DNA of 64,000 nt, taken from NCBI GenBank assembly GCA_023053685.1, contig JALIGW010000029.1:1425501-1489500 (forward strand), given 5' to 3'. Shown in pieces: positions 35,130 to 43,506 of the stretch (its first letter is position 1; the number at the start of each line of letters is the position of its first letter). A model generated the notes under the pieces. That model did no database searches, was not told the DNA's origin, and saw only the letters and a list, made by a program, of their open reading frames with translations. The position numbers and the translations under genes are program-made. The DNA comes from Diadophis punctatus similis (lineage: Eukaryota; Chordata; Lepidosauria; Squamata; Dipsadidae).

Positions 35130-35977
35130 CAAATGGCCCTTTTGGGGAGGTGGGGGTCGCTCCAGGCGACACCCCAGATAATTCCCTCTCCGATCATCCC
35201 CTTGGGGGCCATTTGTCCCTATTTGCCCCCCAAGTGGGAGCTCATTACCCAGGACAGGTGGGTCCGGGAGACTGTGACTTACGGTCTCTCTCTGGAATTT
35301 CTCTCCATTCCCCCGAGGTTCTTTCCAGTATCCAGAGATCCTTTGAAGAAACACCTAATGGACTCTGCTATCCAGCACCTGTTGGACATTCGAGCCATCT
35401 AACAGGTGCCTCACCATCAAATTGGACAGCGATTGTACTCCATTTTGTTCGTAGTTCCAAGACCTTGGGGGGATGGAGGGCAATTCTGGACCTAAAGCGT
35501 TTGAACCATTATGTAAAATGTCGACAGTTCAAAATGCACTCTCTCCAATCCATCCTCGAGGGAATGCACAGGGGAGACTATCTAGCTTCCATAGACCTCA
35601 CCGAAGCCTATCTGCACATTCCCATCCATCCTCTTCACCAGCAGTACCTCCGGTTCTGCTATGCGGGCAGGCACTACCAGTACAGGATCCTCCCCTTTGG
35701 CCTATCCTCCACACCTTGCGTCTTCACGAAAGTGCTCGTGGTGGTGGCAGCCCACCTCAGGTCCATACCCGTGCATGTCCAGTGTTATCTCGATGACATC
35801 CTGATTCAGGCCTCTTCCAAACAACTGGCCTTAAGTCAAATCCAGATAACCTTGGAGACGCTGAGACACCACGGGTTCTCAATTAACATGGACAAGAGCC
35901 ATCTAGATCCCTCTACCACCCTCCTCCACATGGGAGCCGTCATTGATTCTGTTGAGGGTAGGGTCTCCTTGTCCTAG
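35130..35977 (+). pseudogene. DIRS reverse transcriptase
   Basis: The N-terminal part lies in the frame of 35133-35402 (W-E-L-I-T-Q-D-R-W-V-R-E-T-V, a conserved DIRS lead-in) and ends at a stop at 35400-35402. A frameshift near 35470 moves the match to the frame ending at 35977. There the palm is clear: W-R-A-I-L-D-L-K-R-L-N, then L-A-S-I-D-L-T-E-A-Y-L-H-I-P-I (first catalytic Asp), L-P-F-G-L-S-S-T-P-C-V-F-T-K and C-Y-L-D-D-I-L-I (YLDD). YLDD with this spacing separates it from the L2 RT (YADD) lying 2 kb downstream. Confidence 0.9.
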
Positions 35978-36059
35978 GACAGGCAAGACAGCATCAGAGA
36001 ACTCTCCGGCCTTGTCCAACACCAGCATAGGTCCCAATTTCCCTACTGTCTTCCCTCTT

Positions 36060-36501
36060 AGGGAAGATGATCTCGGAAATTTCCATCATGCCCTGGGCGC
36101 ATCTACATTTGAGGGATCTCCAATGGCTCCTTTTACCCTTCCAGAAAGCTGGCCGCAGCACCTCCGTTGCCAAAATTCTGGTCCCTCCGGCAGTTCACAG
36201 GTCCCTCACCTGGTGGCGCTCGACGGCGATTTTGCAGGGCTGTCTCTTCCGAGAACCCGTCCGCCTGCTCATTACCACCGATGCCAGCCTGTTCGGGTGG
36301 GGTGCCCACTCCCAAGACCTCACTGCTCAGGGCAGGTGGACCCCAGCGGAAGCCAAGTGTTCCATCAATTGGCTGGAACTCGGGGCTCTCATGCATTTAT
36401 CCCGCCTGGCTGCCGGACAGCACGTCCTCGTGCTCACGGACAATGTGGAGGCCAAAGCCCACGTGAACAGGCAGGGAGGGACCTGCTCATGTATCCTAAT
36501 G
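36060..36501 (+). pseudogene. DIRS RNase H, N-terminal part, cut by the L2 insertion
   Basis: The frame 36067-36504 reads L-L-I-T-T-D-A-S-L-F-G-W-G-A-H (first catalytic Asp), I-N-W-L-E-L-G-A (Glu) and V-L-V-L-T-D-N (Asp), then N-R-Q-G-G where the L2 enters. It is continued at 38663. Between the RT and this frame there is at least one frameshift. Confidence 0.88.
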
Positions 36502-36505
36502 TGAG

Positions 36506-38326
36506 ATGAAACGCCAAAAGAGACGTCTAGAACGCCGCTGGAGAGCCAGCAAAACCGAGTCTGATCGAACACTATTAAGAACCTACATCAAGTCTTATTT
36601 AGTGGCAATAAGGGCGGCAAAACGATCTCATTTTTCCGCTCTTATTGCGTCCGCAGATTCTCACCCAGCCGCCTTGTTTAGGGTGACTCGCTCCCTCCTT
36701 GCCAAAGGGGGGAGCGAGGAACACTTGCAAGGTAGAGCTGAGGAATTCGCGCAGTTTCTGTCGGATAAAGTCGCTCAGATTCGGTCAAATCTGGACTCCG
36801 GCTGGGCAGAGTCCATTGAGATGACAGGGGCAAGTCTTAGTCCACCGTTGTGGGAGGAGTTTGGGCCTATTTCTCCAGAAGACGTGGACAGAGCCGTGGG
36901 TGCGATGGGTGCCTCCACCTGTTTATTGGACCCGTGCCCCTCCTTGTTGGTTTCCGCCAGCAGAGATGTGGCACAAGGCTGGATCCAGGCGGTGGTCATC
37001 GCTTCTTTGACGGAGGGATCTGTACCGCAGCTGTTAAAAGTTGCGGTGATTAGACCCCTCCTGAAGAAGCCTTCCCTGGACCCAGCGGACTTGAAGAACT
37101 TTCTTCCGGTCTCCAACTTACCTTTTTTAGGGAAAGTTGTTGAGAAGGTGGTGGCTACTCAGCTTCTGCAACTATTGGAGCAAACGGATCATCTAGACTC
37201 CTATCAGTCGGGTTTCAGGTGCGGCTTCAGTACAGAAACTGCCTTGGTCGCCCTGATGGATGACCTCTGGCGAGCCCGGGATGGTGGAAATTCCTCCATC
37301 CTGGTGCTACTTGACCTCTCAGCGGCTTTCGATACCATCGACCATGGTATCCTTCTGCATCGTCTAGGTGAGTTGGGAGTGGGAGGCACCGTTTTGCGGT
37401 GGTTCTCCTCTTATCTCACCGATAGGACGCAGTCAGTGTTAACAGGAGGGCAGAGATCGTCCCCCAGGCCTCTGCTATGCGGGGTGCCTCAGGGTTCGGT
37501 TCTCTCGCCCATCTTGTTCAACATCTACATGAAACCGCTGGGGGAGATCATCCGGAGACATGGGGTGAGTTTCCATCAGTATGCTGACGACACCCAGCTG
37601 TACATCACCACCCCGTCTCAATTCAGTGAGGCAGCTGATGTAATGTGCCGATGCCTGGACGATGTTAGGACCTGGATGGGGAGAAACAGACTCAGACTCA
37701 ACCCCGACAAGACTGAGTGGCTTTGGATACTGCCTCCTAAGGACCAAAACAACGGTCCCTCCTTGGTTCTGGAGGGAGTGAAATTAACTCCCTCGGAACA
37801 GGTCCGCAATTTGGGGGTCCTCCTAGATCCACAGCTAAAATTAGAGCAACACCTTATAGCTGTGGCTAGGGGGGCCTATGCACAGGTTCGCCTGGTGCAC
37901 CAATTGCGGCCATACTTGGAGAAGGAGGCTCTACTCACGGTCCCTCATGCCCTTGTCACATCTCGATTGGACTACTGCAATGCGCTCTACATGGGGCTAC
38001 CCTTGAAGAGTATTCGGAGACTTCAGTTGGTGCAAAATGCGGCTGCGCGTGCTGTGGTGGGTGTGCCAAGGTACACCCACGTTACACCTATACTCCGCCA
38101 GCTGCATTGGCTGCCCATTGGTCTCCAGGTACAATTCAAGGTGTTGATCATCATCTTTAAAGCCCTACATGGCCTAGGACCAGGTTACCTTCGGGACCAC
38201 ATTCTGCCTCACACTTCCCTTCGACCGGTTAGGGCCCATAGAGTGAGCCTCCTCCAGGTCCCGTCAGCCAAACAATGCCGGTTGGCGGGCCCTAGGGGGA
38301 GGGCCTTCTCTGTGGGGGGGCCCTAG
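36506..38326 (+). CDS. L2-like LINE RT ORF, 606 codons, frameshifted near its C-terminus
   Basis: The ORF covers the linker before the RT (M-K-R-Q-K-R-R-L-E-R-R-W-R-A-S), the fingers (V-A-V-I-R-P-L-L-K-K-P-S-L-D, then N-F-L-P-V-S-N-L-P-F-L-G-K), the palm with L-L-D-L-S-A-A-F-D-T-I-D-H-G, G-V-P-Q-G-S-V-L-S-P and Y-A-D-D, and most of the C-terminal domain. It lacks the APE-type endonuclease, so it could not mobilise itself. It stays open for 1.8 kb and ends where a 31-bp tandem duplication (38290-38351) shifts the frame; the normal C-terminus (L-W-N-Q-L-P-P-E-T-R-T-I-P) is still readable in another frame to about 38462. The first ATG is 5' truncation context, not a proven start. Confidence 0.88.
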   Translation: MKRQKRRLERRWRASKTESDRTLLRTYIKSYLVAIRAAKRSHFSALIASADSHPAALFRVTRSLLAKGGSEEHLQGRAEEFAQFLSDKVAQIRSNLDSGWAESIEMTGASLSPPLWEEFGPISPEDVDRAVGAMGASTCLLDPCPSLLVSASRDVAQGWIQAVVIASLTEGSVPQLLKVAVIRPLLKKPSLDPADLKNFLPVSNLPFLGKVVEKVVATQLLQLLEQTDHLDSYQSGFRCGFSTETALVALMDDLWRARDGGNSSILVLLDLSAAFDTIDHGILLHRLGELGVGGTVLRWFSSYLTDRTQSVLTGGQRSSPRPLLCGVPQGSVLSPILFNIYMKPLGEIIRRHGVSFHQYADDTQLYITTPSQFSEAADVMCRCLDDVRTWMGRNRLRLNPDKTEWLWILPPKDQNNGPSLVLEGVKLTPSEQVRNLGVLLDPQLKLEQHLIAVARGAYAQVRLVHQLRPYLEKEALLTVPHALVTSRLDYCNALYMGLPLKSIRRLQLVQNAAARAVVGVPRYTHVTPILRQLHWLPIGLQVQFKVLIIIFKALHGLGPGYLRDHILPHTSLRPVRAHRVSLLQVPSAKQCRLAGPRGRAFSVGGP

Positions 38327-38351
38327 GGGGAGGGCCTTCTCTGTGGGGGGG
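38290..38351 (+). repeat. 31-bp tandem duplication in the L2 ORF
   Basis: Two perfect copies of a unit beginning CCCTAGGGGGAGGGCC lie side by side. Copies 1 and 2 of this LINE have a single unit. Thirty-one is not a multiple of three, so this alone disrupts the frame. Confidence 0.9.
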
Positions 38352-38630
38352 CCCCGCGCTCTGGAACCAACTTCCCCCAGAGACTCGAACCATCCCCACC
38401 CTGCTGGCCTTCTGGAAAGCCGTTAAGACATGGCTCTTCCTGCAGGCAGGGGGGAAAGACTAAATCCATCTGAACTCCCCCCTTGGTATGGCTGATTGTG
38501 AACATTTTTTAATTTTTATATATCTTTTAACTGTTGTTTTTAAATTACTGTTTATTATTAATGTTCTTATACAATTGTTGTACGCCGCCCTGAGTCCCTC
38601 GGGAGTAGGGCGGCATAGAAGAACAAATAA

Positions 38631-38662
<32 letters not shown>

Positions 38663-38666
<4 letters not shown>

Positions 38667-39180
38667 GCAGGAAGCAATGAGACTGGGCCTCTGGGCGGAG
38701 TGGCACCTTCTGTCCCTCTCGGCAGACCACATCTCCGGGGTGACAAACACCCAGGCGGATTGGCTCAGTCGGATGACTGTCAATCCGGCAGAGTGGCGAC
38801 TACATACGTCCTCTTCAAGGACCTGGCCAACACCTTCAGTCTTCCAGCAGTTGACCTCTTCGCGACCCCGGATAATGCCCAGCTACCAAGATTTTTCCTG
38901 AGGTTCCAGTCCCGAGGAGCAGAGGCAGTCAATGCCCTTCCCGCCCCTGGCCCAAGGACCTGCTATATGCCTTCCCTCTCCTCCCTGTCCTCCCCAAGGT
39001 CATTTGGAAAATTCTGGACGAACAGGCAGAGGTGATACTGTTGGCCCCTCATTGGCTCAGACGACCTTGGTTTGCCGACTTGAAGGCGCTGTTGGTGGCC
39101 CCACATTGGCCAATCCCCTTACTGGAGGCCTCGCTGAGCCAGGGACAGTTGGTTCATCCGGATCCTGGGTGGTTCTGACT
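38663..39180 (+). pseudogene. DIRS RNase H, C-terminal part and distal domain
   Basis: It resumes the frame left at 36501: M-Q-E-A-M-R-L-G-L-W-A-E-W and H-I-S-G-V-T-N-T-Q-A-D-W-L-S-R, the end of RNase H. In successive frames come A-V-D-L-F-A-T-P-D-N-A-Q-L, Y-A-F-P-P-L-P-L-L-P-K-V and L-L-A-P-H-W-L-R-R-P-W-F, a conserved distal segment of DIRS polyproteins. Frame changes occur at about 38900-38960. A methyltransferase domain found in some DIRS elements was not recognised. Confidence 0.75.
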
Positions 39181-39199
39181 GACCGCTTAGCGCTTGAGG

Positions 39200-40233
39200 G
39201 GGTGTTCTAAGGCACCAGCAGTTCTCTGCCAAAGTCATCGATACCATGCAGGCCTCTAGAAAGCCTTCCACGGAATGTATTTAAACCGCAACTTGGAAGG
39301 TGTTTTGTGCCTCGTGCACCAAGGAGAGTTGTTCCCCTGTGCAGGTCTCAGTCCCCAAAATCCTGGACTTCTTCCAGGAGGTCTTTGACAAGGGCTTGTC
39401 TCCGAATACCATCCGGAGACAGGTTGCGGCATTGTCTTCTGTTCTGTCCTGTGGGGAGGCAGCATCTCTGGCGCAGCTTCCCGCCATCCGGGTGCCACCA
39501 ATCTGCGCCCCCTCCCAGTGGTGCATCGGTTCCCAACCTGGGACCTCACCAGAGTACTGAACTCTTTCACCCAGCCGCCTTATGAACCTTTACGCTCAGT
39601 TAACCTGAGACACCTGACTTAAAAGACAGTCTTCCTGGTGGCCATCACCTCGGCCAGGAGATCTCAGAATTGTCGACCCACTCAGTCAGACAGGACTTGT
39701 GTGTCTTCCATCAGGACAGGGTTGTTCTCCAACTGGACCTGTCCTTTGTGCCAAAGATCAACACTTGGTTTCATCGTGCTCAAGAACTCATCCTACCAAA
39801 TTTTTGTCCTCATCTGGTTCATGCTCTGGAGCGCAAGTGGCATAAGCTCGACGTACGGCGGGTGCTCCGTATTTACATTAAACGCACGTCAGCCCTTCGC
39901 AGAATGGAGTCTCTCTTCGTGGCGTTCCTGCCATCGTCCTTAGGCCAGAAGGCATCGGCCTCCACCGTTGCCAGGTGGATTCGGGCAACGATCACAGCCG
40001 CTTATGATTCCTCAGCGACGGCGTGGCCCATTCGGATCACTGCACGCTCCATGTGTAGTGCGGCAATTTTGGCGGCCTGGGCAACCCAGGCATCTCTCAA
40101 GGTGTGTCGTGCAGCCACCTGGGCGACTCCGTCACAGTTTATTCGCCATTATAAAATCAATACCTTCATATCGGCTGATGCATCGTTTGGCCGCAGGGTG
40201 TTGCAGAGGGTCCTTGAGGACAGGGCACGGTGA
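39200..40233 (+). pseudogene. DIRS tyrosine recombinase
   Basis: The enzyme would join the circular DNA copy to the target. The N-terminal core-binding part is at about 39218-39560 (Q-A-S-R-K-P-S-T, an in-frame TAA at 39281-39283, then F-C-A-S-C-T-K, G-L-S-P-N-T-I-R-R-Q-V-A-A-L). The catalytic part runs to the stop at 40231-40233: T-S-A-R-R (first conserved Arg) next to a frameshift at about 39660, S-L-G-Q-K-A-S-A-S-T-V, A-A-T-W-A-T-P-S-Q-F-I-R-H-Y-K-I with the nucleophile Tyr. The H-x-x-R site reads R-S-M-C. The frame 39670-40233 (187 codons) is otherwise uninterrupted. Confidence 0.85.
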
Positions 40234-40277
40234 GGAGCCCAGCTCAATCCCTCCGAGGACAGACTGCTTGGGTATGT

Positions 40278-40374
40278 CCCATCCTGGGTGATAGTTCCAC
40301 CCACTATGGAGAAGGGGTGTTGGTCTTACCTGATACGCCTTTTCTCGTAGGGTGGAATTATCATCCAGTCCCAC
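40278..40374 (+). repeat. Internal complementary region of DIRS copy A
   Basis: The first half (CCCATCC ... CCCACTATGGAGAA, 40278-40313) is the reverse complement of the left end from 33059. The second half (GGGGTGTTGGTCTTACC ... CATCCAG, 40314 onward) is the reverse complement of the right end. The two halves meet exactly where the joined element ends would meet in a circle. Confidence 0.88.
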
Positions 40375-40554
40375 CCAAGTTCTGCTGGGCATGGACAGTG
40401 TTTCTCTTTGCAATGGCTGCGGCCTCCCGAATTTCCTGTGCTTCCCGGTCATGGCCAGTGTTTCCCTCTGCCGAGTCTGTGGTTTCCTGAGCTTCCTGTG
40501 GTTCCTGAGCATCCTGGAGATGCCACGTCGAGTCTGTGTTCATCGGCTTCATTG

Positions 40555-40694
40555 TAACTGGGGATACCAGGCAAGGCGGAGCCCCAAATTCAAAATTAAC
40601 AGACTCAGTCCTCAGCTGATTGGACGAGGTCAACCCATCCTGGATGATAGTTACACCCTACATGAAGAGGCGTATCAGGTAAGACCAACGCCCC
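40555..40694 (+). repeat. Right inverted terminal repeat of DIRS copy A
   Basis: 40555-40658 pairs with 33069-33174. The outer part TGAAGAGGCGTATCAGG to CCAACGCCCC (40664-40694) pairs with the internal region and not with the left end. Confidence 0.88.
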
Positions 40695-40749
40695 TTTCAT
40701 GTTGTTATTTTGATTCATGTTTAGTTTTTCCAAGATTGCCTACTTTGTT

Positions 40750-40856
40750 TTAATTGTTGCTCTGTTTGTATGCCACCCACAGACACATTATGTGAGATGG
40801 GAGGGTATATAAATTTGCTAGATAAATAAAATAAATAAATAAATAAATAAAATGAG
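40750..40856 (+). mobile_element. LINE/SINE-type 3' tail with (AAAT)n
   Basis: TTGTATGCCACCCACAGAC ... GTGAGATGGGAGGGTATATAAATTTG followed by AAATAAATAAAT. A similar tail is at 58410-58502. The family is not assigned. Confidence 0.5.
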
Positions 40857-41696
40857 TGAGTTGATTATCTGGAAAAGCCAGCTTCCTGACATGAACAAAT
40901 TCTATTCTGAATGTGATCAAACTGCCATTGCTCATTGTCTAAAAAGCATCATAGAATGAAGTAGATTATGAATTATTCTGAAATGTAATTATAGTCACTA
41001 AAATTCAGAATCTGGATAAATGTTGAAGCCCCATAAGAGACTGACTGGCTTCATGGAAGATTGGGACATTTTTTGTGATCCACTGGCCTATGACAGTTGA
41101 GTTATTTCTATTGTTGCCAGTTGTCTGATACATTCTGGCTTAAACTCTTCCTTTCTCATTGTTCTAGAAAATCAAAGTCTTGTTAAAGTTGTTCCAATTC
41201 AAGGTACTGCCTTCCCTACCTTCCCTACTTTGGTTTTTTTCTCTCTTTAATTATCCTATAGCAGTTTTATCCTGTCTTTGTCTCTTGCATAAATTGATAT
41301 TCTAATACTATTGCTGCATTCTTATTGCTACTAAATTTATACCCCACTTTTCTGCTTATATAAATAAGCACTCAAGGCAGTTCTCAAATTAAAAAAAATT
41401 ACAAAATATTAAACGCAACAATAAAGGCAATACAGTTCCAATCAAAATTAAAATCAAGTCAATTAAAATCAGTGTAGCAGCTAAACGCTTGGCAGAAGAG
41501 ATTAGTTTTTGCCATTTTGCTAAACACAGGGACAGTCAGGGCCAAAGGTACTTTCTTGGGAAAGCACTGCATTGCCTTGAGCCACGAAGAAAAAAAAGTC
41601 CTCTCTTATGGACCAAAAGGCTAAAACATTTGGCATAGGGGTTTCTTCAGAAAGGCCTCTCTTGATGAAATGATACATCCCCATGACTACTGTTCA
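40857..41696. other. No gene recognised
   Basis: Flank between DIRS copy A and the CCTT tract. A degraded LINE 3' end in reverse may lie at 41335-41480 (TTTATACCCCACTTTTCTGC). Confidence 0.45.
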
Positions 41697-41708
41697 ATTG
41701 CCCTTCTA

Positions 41709-42020
41709 TATCCTTCCTTCCTTCCCTTCCTTCCTTCCTTTCCCTTCCTTCCTTCCTTCCTTCCTTCCTTCCTTCCTTCCTTCCTTCCTTTCTTTCTTTC
41801 TTTCCTTTCTTTCCTTCCTTCGTTCCTTCGTTCCTTCCTTCCTTCCCCTTTCTTCCTTTTCCTTCCTTCCTTCCTTCCCCTTCCTTTCTTTCCCTTCCTT
41901 CCTTTCCCTTCCTTTCCTTTCCCTTCCTTTCCCTTCCTTCCTTCTTTCCTTCCTTCCTTCCTTCCTTCCTTCCTTCCTTCCTTCCTTCCTTCCTTCCTTC
42001 CTTCCTTCCTTCCTTCCTTC
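41709..42020. repeat. (CCTT)n polypyrimidine tract, about 310 bp
   Basis: Nearly uninterrupted C and T on the plus strand, mostly CCTT with CTTT, CCCTT and rare CGTT variants. The long frames here (Pro/Phe/Leu/Ser on plus, Lys/Gly/Arg/Glu on minus) are translation of the repeat. Confidence 0.95.
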
Positions 42021-43048
42021 GAAAAGCCTATCAAAGCTGTGCAAGAGAATTACATATGTAAAGATGCCATTTACTTCTACATATACAGACTGATGCTAAT
42101 TTTCTAGGTTGTTATTGTTCCTCTTTATTCCCTTCCATAATTACTCCAAACATCTCAGCTCCTTTCAACAGCTGCAGCCCATTGATCTGACATTTTCAGC
42201 GGGCTAGCCACAAGAACTTAAATCTTTTTCCTGAGCGGGAGCACTGTTATACATATATAGCCAATCATAACGCTTACTTTAAAGGATTGCTTTATCCTGG
42301 TGTCTGCACCTGCATGCACAGGCATTACGCTCAATCTGATGCTTCATTGTCCCCTTTCCCAATTTGTTTGGGGCCTTTGGGGAAAGCTCCCAATGATCTG
42401 CTTCAAATGGTCCTAGGTAAATGTGTATCTCCCCCCCCCACAAACACACCATATCTCTCAGTTGCTACTATTGAAATCAGATCTTTCTAAAACACAGTGT
42501 TTACTTCTTTCTGGGATGAAGATGACCATAGATCCTTGTCCTTTGTATCTTATCTTGTAATCAGTTGCTCCTAAAATGGAGAGGGCTGTTGATCCTATCT
42601 CACCGCTACTTAATTTTCTTAAAAGCTTTTAGTTTCAAGACTTGTCAGGAGAATCTTTGAGAAAATTGCTTTCCTGGTAGCCATCCTCCCATCTCTCTCC
42701 CTCCTCCCTTCCCTTGGGACTCTGTTTAACACTCACTACTTCCTTTGTTTTTGCTAGTTCTGCACACCAGCCAGAGAGGCAATACTGGTACTGCAGTGGA
42801 TTCCTTCTTATTTGGCAGGGAGTTGCTTTAACTAGTCTTAACCATAGCTAGCAGACAGATGAGTTATATTATACTAACACTCTTGTTTATATGGCTTGGT
42901 GAAGACTAGCTTAAGACAGCCAGCAAACTTGACAAAATAGTGTTCACCCAACATAAGCAGGGATTAACAAGAGACCATCAAGCAGAAAACAGTACCCTAA
43001 TCAAAGAACTACCAAGGATAAAACCACCAACACCCCAAACAATGTATA
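42021..43048. other. No gene recognised; possible unassigned repeat at the right edge
   Basis: From about 42925 to 43048 (GACCATCAAGCAGAAAAC, AAAGAACTACCAAGGATAAAACC) the sequence continues after the MITE at 43507 (GAAGACATTACCTAATGGGG, CAGAGAGCACCAAGGACCCC). I recognise these as dispersed words of snake genomes but cannot name the family. Confidence 0.45.
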
Positions 43049-43050
43049 TA

Positions 43051-43504
43051 CTGTATTTTTCAGAGTATAAGATGCACCTATTCCTCCCCTAAAAGTGGGT
43101 GAAAATTTAGGTGTGTCTTATAGACCGAATACGGGCATTTTTGGCCTCCCAAAACCTCCGTGCGTCGCGTTTTGCCCTCCCTGGCCCCCAAAAGCACTCT
43201 GCACTGCAGTGCTCCGCATGGCCCGTTTTCGCCAAAAACAGGCCTGTTTTGGGGCTCCCAAGCCCTCAGCTCGTCGCGTTTTCGCCCACCCCAGCCCCCA
43301 GAAGCACTCTGGGCCTGTTTTTGGCAAAAATGGGCCTGTTTTTGGCAAAAACGGGTTGTGCGGTGCACTGCAGAGTGCTTCTGGAGGCCTTGGAGAGCGA
43401 AAAGGCGATGCGCGGAGGCCAAAAACTATTTTTTTCTTATTTTCCTCCTGTAAATTTAGGTGCGTCTTATAGTCCAGTGCGTCTTATAGTCCAAAAAATA
43501 CGGG
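43051..43504. mobile_element. TA-target MITE, 454 bp
   Basis: The ends are CTGTATTTTTCAGAGTATAAGA and the inverse of TCTTATAGTCCAAAAAATACGGG, bounded by TA at 43049-43050 and 43505-43506. Inside are repeated GGCCTGTTTT and CAGAAGCACTCTG words. It is the same family as 6552-7247, and its right end is likewise doubled (GTGCGTCTTATAGTCCA twice). Confidence 0.78.
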
Positions 43505-43506
43505 TA

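Larger units (their letters stand above)
36502..38662 (+). mobile_element. L2-clade LINE (copy 3), 2.16 kb, inserted in DIRS copy A
   Basis: It is 5'-truncated: it begins after the endonuclease. It carries a long RT ORF (36506-38326), a 3'UTR with TTGTACGCCGCCCTGAGTCC and GGGAGTAGGGCGGCAT, and a (AAAT)n tail to 38662. DIRS sequence on both sides joins through TAATG (36497-36501 and 38663-38667), a 5-bp target duplication, though part could be tail. The RNase H frame resumes directly after it, which proves that the L2 entered an existing DIRS element. Confidence 0.92.
33059..40694 (+). mobile_element. Complete but degenerate DIRS-like tyrosine-recombinase retrotransposon (copy A)
   Basis: It spans 7636 bp, about 5.5 kb without the L2 inserted at 36502-38662. 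In order it has a left inverted terminal repeat (33059-33174), leader, gag-like region (34130-35090), RT (35130-35977), RNase H and distal domain (36060-39180, interrupted), tyrosine recombinase (39200-40233), internal complementary region (40278-40374) and right terminal repeat (40555-40694). It has no LTRs and no target duplication, only TTT at both outer junctions. DIRS elements integrate by tyrosine recombinase through a circular intermediate. Stops and frameshifts in every coding region show it is no longer autonomous. Confidence 0.9.

Noticed and set aside
36506..38326. Viral or LTR-retrovirus polymerase
   Set aside because: YADD motif, L2-type wording, poly-(AAAT) tail and no LTR, protease or integrase. 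It is a LINE.
41670..42107. ORFs encoding Pro/Phe/Leu-rich or Lys/Gly/Arg/Glu-rich proteins
   Set aside because: Translation of the CCTT microsatellite.
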